Origin: Gonocerus acuteangulatus
Taxonomy: Eukaryota > Arthropoda > Insecta > Hemiptera > Coreidae
Assembly (NCBI GenBank): GCA_946811695.1
Contig: OX328124.1
Location: forward strand, 84,305,293-84,369,292
Direction of reading: 5' to 3'
DNA length: 64,000 nt
In this document: positions 57,319 to 64,000 of the stretch, piece by piece
Numbering within the stretch: the first letter of the stretch is position 1
How the letters are laid out: each line of letters opens with the position of its first letter
Translations under genes and position numbers: made by a program
The notes under the pieces: model-generated
The model's input: only the letters and a program-made list of their open reading frames with translations
Told to the model about the DNA's origin: nothing
The model's database searches: none

Positions 57319-59038
57319 CTAACAATAATATAGAATAACAACTAAACAACAAAATTAACAAGTAAAGGACCAAATTATCAGAGTTGCTTAATCTTTATAT
57401 CTGTGTGTAAATATGAAAGCCTTAAAATAAGGAAGCAAGCACTTTCATGACTACAAGAATCATTTTCTTACACTTCAACATTTTTTTTTTTTAGAATCTT
57501 GGAGGCTTTCGAATAATTGCCTTACACTGACCACGATTTCGCAAGCGTTTTGGAGATATTAAGGAAATATTCCAAAGGTCAAAAACAGCTCACGTGAGTT
57601 AATAACACTGTGAGACGATAAAAAAAAGTTCGGACCCAGAGAGCAGACCTTGTTTACATGTTTTCGGGGTCGCTGAATCCGAATACGGGGTCAGTCTTTT
57701 TGTTTAAGCTCCACCCAAAAAACTCATTATTTAGGATATTTTACACTATATATTTGCTTATGAGCAAATCGTCTTGCTGTTGTGAAGCTCCGTAAATAAA
57801 TACACTAGAATATTTTTATTCAAGTTGTTAACCAAAATAAACAACTAGTTCCTGTGTAATGTCTTTTAGTGCTTAAAAATAACAATTTTTTGAGACCTCA
57901 ACAATCTCAAAGTGGTCCGTTTGGAGCGAAGTTATCCTTCTTGTGTGTTTTTTTAAATTTTCCTATACTTTTAATGTCGCCTTAAGAATGATTTTATTCA
58001 ATTTCACAGGACAAAAAGTCACATGTGTGATGGAATGTTTTATTGCATATTTGCCGAAGAAGTTTTCCAGTGAAGGATACTGTTGTTCAGCGAACTTGAT
58101 CTTTTCATTCCACTCCAGTCATGGGTTTCCAGTGCACAATATTTAAAAGTTTACTAATTATTTGGTCATTCGTTGATGGAAACTCACAAGTTTTAGTTAC
58201 AAGAATTAGCAGAAAAAATACTCCCATTTCCGCTTGTACAAGCTTGCAATTTTTTCCCCTGCTCCTTTTTTTTGCCTGTCGACTGAGGTTTTGATTTCTT
58301 CTTAGTCGAGAAGAGATAAGGCCAAATGAACAGCTCCAAGATAAATGCAAGCGATCACTCGAGAAGGCTGACTTTGATGTTTAGTCTGGGTTAAGAAACG
58401 ACTTCCCGTCCTAGCTCACATTTCCTCACGTACTATCTGATTGAAACATTGGTTAAAAAGGCCAACTTTTTAAGGGGAAAGATAGATTTAGAATTCGAGT
58501 TAGGAAAGCATAAAAATAATTCCCCCCTTTTTTTCGAATTTACTCCAAACCTCCGCTCAAGAAATCATAAACCATTGGTCACTTACACAGTTAAACTAAC
58601 ACAATCAAATACATGTCCCTGCGATTATTACACCGACTAAACCTGCAGAACACATACAACACAACACAGCAGCAGATTCAAAAACAAATAACAAAATGGC
58701 ACATGAACGTTAGAGCCCTTTACAATAATAATATTTTTCTTCTAAAACGGTTTGCTAAGAGTACATCAGATCTTAGGGAGGAGGCTAAGCTATAGAGACA
58801 CGGAAAGCATAGCAGTAACTTGTAAATTAAATCTATATATTAAGACAAATTGCGTTTAATATATTAGTTTTTTGTCTTTATTTCATGTTCAACTATTCAT
58901 TAGTATATTCTTCATATATTTATAAAAACTGTACCAGTTACACAAGGGATGTGCAGAATAAAACAACAAACTCCCATATCGTAGGGTTACTTCGATGTGG
59001 AAATAATCAACCCATATGTCACAAAAAAGTGATCTTTC

Positions 59039-59043
<5 letters not shown>
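57319..59043. other. mostly unrecognised, with one fold-back relative
   Basis: Bases 57658-57700 (GGGGTCGCTGAATCCGAATA) resemble an arm of the fold-back element at 2.2-2.7 kb. No gene was supported. Confidence 0.4.

Positions 59044-59095
<52 letters not shown>
59044..59095. repeat. TA microsatellite
   Basis: Pure TA run. TTTTTGATTCACCCTCTGG follows 30 bases later and is repeated just before the TA array at 59745. Confidence 0.95.
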
Positions 59096-59097
<2 letters not shown>

Positions 59098-59199
59098 ATT
59101 GATGTTTTCCGGTAGTGATAAGTTTTTGATTCACCCTCTGGAATTAAGCAACCCCACTACCATATGCATATAAATGTATATGTATCCATGTGTGGTTGT

Positions 59200-59208
59200 G
59201 TATGTATG

Positions 59209-59245
<37 letters not shown>

Positions 59246-59250
59246 GTGTG

Positions 59251-59281
<31 letters not shown>

Positions 59282-59390
59282 GTATGTATATATACGTATG
59301 TGTGTATATATATATATATATGTATGTATGTGTATATGTATGTGTGTATATATATATATATGTGTGTGTGTGTATGTATGTGGATATATA
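59200..59390. repeat. compound TA/TATG/TG microsatellite
   Basis: Alternating TA, TATG and TG runs extend over about 190 bases. The frames opened here on both strands are artefacts of the simple repeat. Confidence 0.95.
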
Positions 59391-59653
59391 TGCATATGTA
59401 TGGTATTATAGCTATAGTAATAATAGAATATAAAGTTATATTATTTTAAACTTCATTTAGACTTAGTTTATGAATTTGTAATTACTTACTAAAAAACTGT
59501 AATCTATAACATTATGTTCCAATTTATACTATCACAATTAGCTTTATAAATTCTAACTATTAATTAGACTAATTACTGTCCAACAACAGTCAAACAATAT
59601 TAATTGTTATTAAGGAGTCAAACAATATTAATGCATGTTTTTATTTGTTGTTA
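59391..59653. other. AT-rich DNA with a 17-bp direct duplication
   Basis: AGTCAAACAATATTAAT occurs at 59588-59604 and 59616-59632. Nothing else was recognised. Confidence 0.5.
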
Positions 59654-59693
59654 GCACCTGATGATGGCACATTTGTGTTGAAAGGCCTAGTGC
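59654..59693 (+). ncRNA. hammerhead ribozyme-like motif (E)
   Basis: On the plus strand: stem I GCAC (59654-59657) pairs with GTGC (59690-59693); core CTGATGA (59658-59664); one extra T; stem II GGCACA (59666-59671) with TGTGTT (59674-59679), including two G-T pairs, around a TT loop; core GAAA (59680-59683); then a self-complementary AGGCCT stem III (59683-59688) and A as the cleavage-site base (59689). Every conserved core base is present, and the order is that of a type I hammerhead of the dimer kind. The sequence differs from the 51.4-kb family. A shared word and a TA array follow. Confidence 0.58.
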
Positions 59694-59741
59694 AAAATAA
59701 AGAGAAAATTTGTGGGAAGACTGAATTTTGATTCACCCTCT

Positions 59742-59743
<2 letters not shown>

Positions 59744-59791
<48 letters not shown>
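59744..59791. repeat. TA microsatellite
   Basis: Pure TA run about 50 bases downstream of the hammerhead-like motif at 59.67 kb, possibly the element's tail. Confidence 0.95.
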
Positions 59792-59792
<1 letters not shown>

Positions 59793-60239
59793 GAGACCCA
59801 GTAATCCGAACAGGACTAGGGAAAAAATAAAAGTTTGGTAACATAGTTGCAAATGCCCTTTTATTTCGTTATCTTCTTTACTTTCATTTTCGAATCCTTT
59901 CAGCATTAAAAAAAAGAAAAAATCAGCCTCAGATTCAGATGTTGTTTACTATGAGGCAAGTAAAAATTATTTTTTAACGCTTACGTTAAAGAGATTACTT
60001 TATGACTGTAAGATAATATCTATTTGTTGGCAGTCGGATGTGCGTTAATAACAGCATTTGCTACGCAGCCAATTAGACATTTTTAAGAAAGCTACGACAT
60101 CCGCAGTATTAACATATCTACCATCATGGAACAAGGATCAGTTCATTGGTTCTGCTCATCCATTCTCTACGCCAACTTTCCTCCAATGAATATGAATATT
60201 TGTACCTTAATATTTCCAACAAATATCTCTCTAGTCTAA
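59792..60239. other. no feature recognised
   Basis: AT-rich DNA. It may include further decayed LINE RNase H sequence, which I could not confirm. Confidence 0.4.
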
Positions 60240-60630
60240 ATCGCCCTTCAGTCTCTTTATTTTTAAATTTTGTTTTACAATTGTGGATAACACGACAACA
60301 CATTGTTCATGATCTGTTTTGGACGCATCAGTAAACAACTTGAAATGATTCGAATATTTCTTGATTTGTTCTGAATACAATGATTTTTACTGAAAATCAG
60401 GTGTAGAGTCTTTCTTATGCTGTGATATTGCAACATTGCTCGAAAAATTTGGAATCCTCCAAGGGGGTGGCTTTACTGTTTCGATCTTATAAATATGGGG
60501 GAGTAATATATTTTCTTGGTGTAAGTATTTCACCACATTATTTTTAAATGTATTCGAAGGGGTGAGGTTGTTTACCTGATTAACATTATTAGTCAGTATA
60601 TTTTGCTGGATAAGATGATTACTAAGGGTA
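60240..60630 (-). pseudogene. LINE remnant: pre-RNase H and RNase H start
   Basis: The minus strand reads TVKPPPWRIPNFSSNVAI and KKDSTPDF. After a short frame break it reads HFKLFTDASKT. This is the usual order of Jockey/I/R1-type LINEs: a PPW block, a KK.T block and then the 'YTDGSK' start of RNase H with its first catalytic Asp. The downstream RNase H is not readable. Confidence 0.6.
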
Positions 60631-60631
60631 G

Positions 60632-60845
60632 TCGCATAGTGAAGAAGTAGATGTAGAGGTAGAGGTCGAGGTAGAGGTACCTCTATGTAACACAAACACA
60701 TTGTTTGTAATGGGGGCTCGCATAGTGAAGAGGTAGATGTAGAGGAAAGAGGTCGAGGTAGAGATACCTCTATGTAACACAAACACATTGTTTGTAATGG
60801 GGACTCGCATAGTGAAGAGGTAGAGGTAGAGGTAGAGGGAAGGAT
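60632..60845. repeat. 86-bp tandem repeat with GAGGTA runs, about 2.5 units
   Basis: TCGCATAGTGAAG recurs at 60632, 60718 and 60805. Each unit contains AGAGGTAGAGGT-like runs, a GGTACCTC palindrome or variant, and CACAAACACATTGTTTG. The array continues an open minus-strand frame into the LINE remnant. Confidence 0.85.
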
Positions 60846-60929
60846 TCATTTGTAGTAAATTATCTTATTTTTTGGGAATTGATTATAAAATAATAAATAT
60901 TATTGTGTTTTTCTATTAGTTCTAAAACA

Positions 60930-61080
60930 AAAAGAACCTGGACTGTCACATTATCCTTCATTGTGATGTCCAAGTAGCTTTTCTAGAATCAGTGTACATG
61001 GGGCACTTGAGAAGGAAATGTTTTATATCATCTTTTTGAAACAGGTTGGATAATGAACAAGTTCCTCTCCGTTAATTGAG
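60930..61080 (-). pseudogene. LINE C-terminal fragment
   Basis: The minus strand reads DDIKHFLLKCPMYTDSRK, matching the '.I.HFLL.CP.Y...R' motif after the Cys knuckle of Jockey/I-type LINEs. It lies upstream of the RNase H fragment in minus-strand order, so it must come from a separate insertion or a rearrangement. Confidence 0.5.
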
Positions 61081-61596
61081 TAGACACATTGCTCCCAATA
61101 AACTTTTAGCTTTTTCGGGTTACACTATCTTATTTGTGGAATTATTCTTATTCTTTTAATATTTGTGGCTAATTATTTTCTGCTTATGCTTTATACGGTG
61201 TATTGGTGAGTACGATGAAGAGGAGGTTCCTGTGATGTCAGCTTGAATGAGGAAGTTCTCATATTCCTGTAGAACAAACATAGTTATTTTCACCAATGCC
61301 ATGAGGTCGTTTCCGTACCACAGATGAATTAGGCCTATTTTGCTCAGTATTGCTTCCATTTTGAAACCCGGTTGTGCGTCGGCTTGTAAGGGCTTTATCT
61401 ATTGTTAATTATCTATTAAAGCATTTATTCGGCAATCTACTGCCAAGCATTCATAAAATCTTGGAATTCCAGTTCAGCTCATTTTCGAGTAAGGTGTATT
61501 AACGCTATCCTTCCGCAGTCGTACCTTCTCATATAACCTGGGGTCCTATATTTGTAAGAGAGGCATCGTTAAATGGACCACCTTCATCGGCTTAGA
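61081..61596. other. possible further LINE debris
   Basis: A 67-codon minus-strand frame (61359-61156) contains GLIHLWYGNDLMALV and SSSYSPIHRIKHKQK, which might be LINE-derived. The match is too weak to call. Confidence 0.3.
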
Positions 61597-61763
61597 ATTT
61601 TTATTTATTTATGTATTTGTTTATTTTTTAACGGCGCATCGACAAATCTCGGCCATTAGCGCCAACATCCAGGGTGCAGCCAGGAATTTTCTCAGCCATG
61701 AGATGAGAAAATTCCTGTCGCTAGTGGGGATCGAACCCACCATCTCCCGCTTATGAATCTATA
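61597..61763 (-). mobile_element. SINE family 1, head-truncated copy
   Basis: On the minus strand it has GGGTTCGATCCCCAC (B box and T-arm), a body including a self-complementary AATTTTCTCA...TGAGAAAATT insert, GGCGCTAATGGCCGAG and GATGCGCCGTTAAAAAA, and an AAATAAATAAA tail. The A-box half of the head is missing. It is the clearest copy of the 3' region. Confidence 0.75.
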
Positions 61764-64000
61764 ATAAGCGTATAACTGTCGTTTTAAATTATTATATTTA
61801 TAGTTTTGTGAAAACAGACTTTTAGGGCTTCTCCAATCCGTTGGAGGCCTTTGATAAGTATTATAAGAAATATGGCAGATGTACAAAACTCCTCTGAAAA
61901 CGCTTTCTTTTCCTATGGCAAAGAAAAGAGGAGTCGAAACCCGTTTCTGAACTCAATAAATCTATTGTTCAAATATTTGAAGGCTCTTCTCCAGAGTCTT
62001 GATCTTGGAGAGCTGGCAAAAAGCGACTTCACTTGTACAACGGATTCCCCAAACTGGATTACAAGTTCTCCTCAATGGAGGTCGGTTCGGGTTGGGGGAG
62101 CGAAAAAAACACGAAAAAGACTCACGATTATGTCACCTGCTCACACCTGGCGAGTCCACAATGGGCTTTAGGCCATCCTTCCAGTAAAAATTGTGTAAAA
62201 AATCGGAAAAAATCCAAGACTCCCCACCTACACTTATAAGGGTTGCCCTGGCTACCTGCACACCGGATCCTGTCTCCGTGGTCTTAAATGAATGAAAAAG
62301 AATTAAAGCTGCTTTATACTAGAAGAACTGGCAGCCTCAAATAGAGTTCAGCTGCAGATCGCACTTAAATCTCTTATATTTTTAAAGTATATTTAATTTA
62401 CTTATATTAGGCAGTTTAAGAATAATTGAAAATATCACCTACAATTTCTTAATAGTATTTGGTCTTGCGTAATTTTAGTGTATTTCCACGTAATCCTTGT
62501 ACTAGGTCTAATAATTTGAACACATTAGAATACAAATTCTTAATATTTATTAAGTTACCTAAATTCTTTCTATTTTGGCAGCAACTATTATATTGTATTT
62601 ATAAAATTATCTAACCCTTTAATATTAAACATTATGTTCGAAATTACTATTACAAGACATAGGAACAGCTCGTGATTCAACAAGATATTTCCCTTATGAA
62701 GAGGTGTTTACCTTAAGTGCCCTTTTATTTTATTTTTTATTTTTCTACGGTGTATTTACTTCTGGGATATTAGCAACATGCTGTCTATAGGTAGTTATCT
62801 TATAACAAGTTGTCTGCGTTTCGACACGAATAGATGTCTCATTGCACGCTCCGTTATGTGCGATAGAAGAATACTAGAAAACGAACTCCCTAAATTTCAC
62901 AAAAAACTCTCTTTTGTAATTAAAATGTCAAAACCACAGTTATATGATTCTTTTTATAATGAGAAACTAATTTTCCAATAGTAATGTTTACTAGCCATAT
63001 GTGTGTCGACTGACTCCATTGGAATAATACATGTGAACTATGTGTGCATCTTAACGCAGTTGCCATAATTTGCTAAATATTTCGGCTTGCACACACGTGC
63101 GACATTTTGCGCATTTTGCGTGATAACGGCAACGTCATGTGATTTTCCCTGGCGGTCACTCTTTTGGTGATTAGCAAGCCAGATATTGCTTAAAGTCGAT
63201 GATCTACGAAAATATTATTATGAAATTTTAATTCAGGAGTTATCGCATAATTTCAAGCAGGTGTTGAGAGGAGGTTATTTATTTTAAGCAAGAAATTCAG
63301 ATAAAGTTCGCTTTATGATCTTATGGATACTGCTGTCGTCGAGAATAAGCAGCTGCTTCCATTAAATACATCTGTGTAAAGAGCTCATCCTGAGAGCTTA
63401 AACCACCTGCAATTAGAAGCGGAAATGCACCTTTCAGTTGCATTATTATGGATAGATTATTATTTATATATTACTCTTTCATATATTACTCTCCTTTACA
63501 CACCGAAATTGTAAATGTGTCGTTAAGGATTTTCTCTTTTGGAAGATTATGTTTGATTTCAACGGTTCACTTTCAATTTAAACTCATTTTTTTTTTTCTT
63601 TTCGATAAAAAAAAATATTTTCAAGGAAAATACAATTGGTACGTTTAACGATACTGTTTGTATGCTTAAATGTATGCAACTGCAATTTTTCATTCAACGA
63701 AAAAGCGTAGAAATCTGACCATAAGTAGAATGTATTAATTACTTTGTTGTCTCCTTAAATGCTTACAATTACATACTAGACATTATCACCTTATTAATTA
63801 CATATCAGCCTTCCATGACATAAGGTACAATGAAAATAAATATTCTGCGAGTGACGTAGTTCTTAGTGAATCCAGGATTAGGAGTAGCTGATAAAAAGAA
63901 AGAATTCTTTACGTGGTTTTCCATGTATAAACCGTTAGAGAAATTGCAAAAATACCGAACTTTTTGCTCTCATAGAGACTTTTCAGGTGCGTCATTTCTT
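61764..64000. other. mostly unrecognised DNA
   Basis: Bases 62722-62778 resemble a SINE family 1 tail on the minus strand (CTACGGTGTATTTACTT). Overlapping frames at 61851-62239 are short and have no recognised domain. The rest is AT-rich without supported features. Confidence 0.4.

Noticed and set aside
59144..59449. Overlapping Tyr/Ile-rich frames on both strands
   Set aside because: They are produced by the TA/TATG microsatellite.

Overview
The window looks like AT-rich intergenic or intronic DNA of an animal, most likely an arthropod or another invertebrate. It is dense in mobile elements and TA microsatellites, and I could not recognise a host protein-coding gene. The animal assignment rests on the element types: a CsRn1-like Ty3/gypsy retrotransposon primed by tRNA-Trp, RTE-like and Jockey/I-type LINE remnants, tRNA-derived SINEs with LINE-type target duplications, hAT- and Tc1/mariner-like DNA elements, and Penelope-style hammerhead-like hairpins. 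I cannot name the species.

Layout. 0-15 kb: simple repeats, a large fold-back element (2.19-2.72 kb), a hAT-type MITE with an 8-bp target duplication (6.6-6.9 kb), several SINEs (5.2, 7.6, 10.6, 11.2 kb) and a possible TATA-plus-first-exon segment (10.1 kb). 15-24 kb: a decayed hammerhead-like hairpin, two copies of a TIR element, a broken RTE-like LINE (18.8-20.6 kb, minus strand), a long TA array and a degenerate tandem array of about 0.5-kb units. 24.2-28.9 kb: the best preserved element, a minus-strand Ty3/gypsy retrotransposon with two apparently identical 368-bp LTRs, a tRNA-Trp primer site, a polypurine tract, gag, and a pol that enters the -1 frame of gag at a GGGAAAC slippery site followed by a foldable pseudoknot. 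Its pol carries one further frame break, so this copy is probably defective.

28.9-49 kb: repeat monomers (a 145-bp tandem array ending in CA and TA microsatellites at 30.6-31.4 kb), a Tc1/mariner-type remnant with 80-bp TIRs (36.7-37.4 kb), LINE 3' fragments (36.1, 39.7-40.1, 43.8, 48.2 kb) and a tRNA-type SINE with a poly-T tail. 49-64 kb: a cluster of hammerhead-like hairpins (50.05, 50.58, 51.38 and 59.67 kb), two of them facing each other at the ends of a 0.67-kb inverted structure. This part also has minisatellites, more TA arrays, a minus-strand LINE RNase H fragment (60.3 kb) and a truncated SINE (61.6-61.8 kb).

The coding parts do not form a cellular pathway. Their logic is that of mobile elements: gag and pol serve one LTR element, LINE fragments are relics of the machinery that probably moved the SINEs, and the TIR elements are mostly non-autonomous. 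The two well-formed hammerhead-like hairpins and the gag-pol frameshift signal are the most rewarding items to test.
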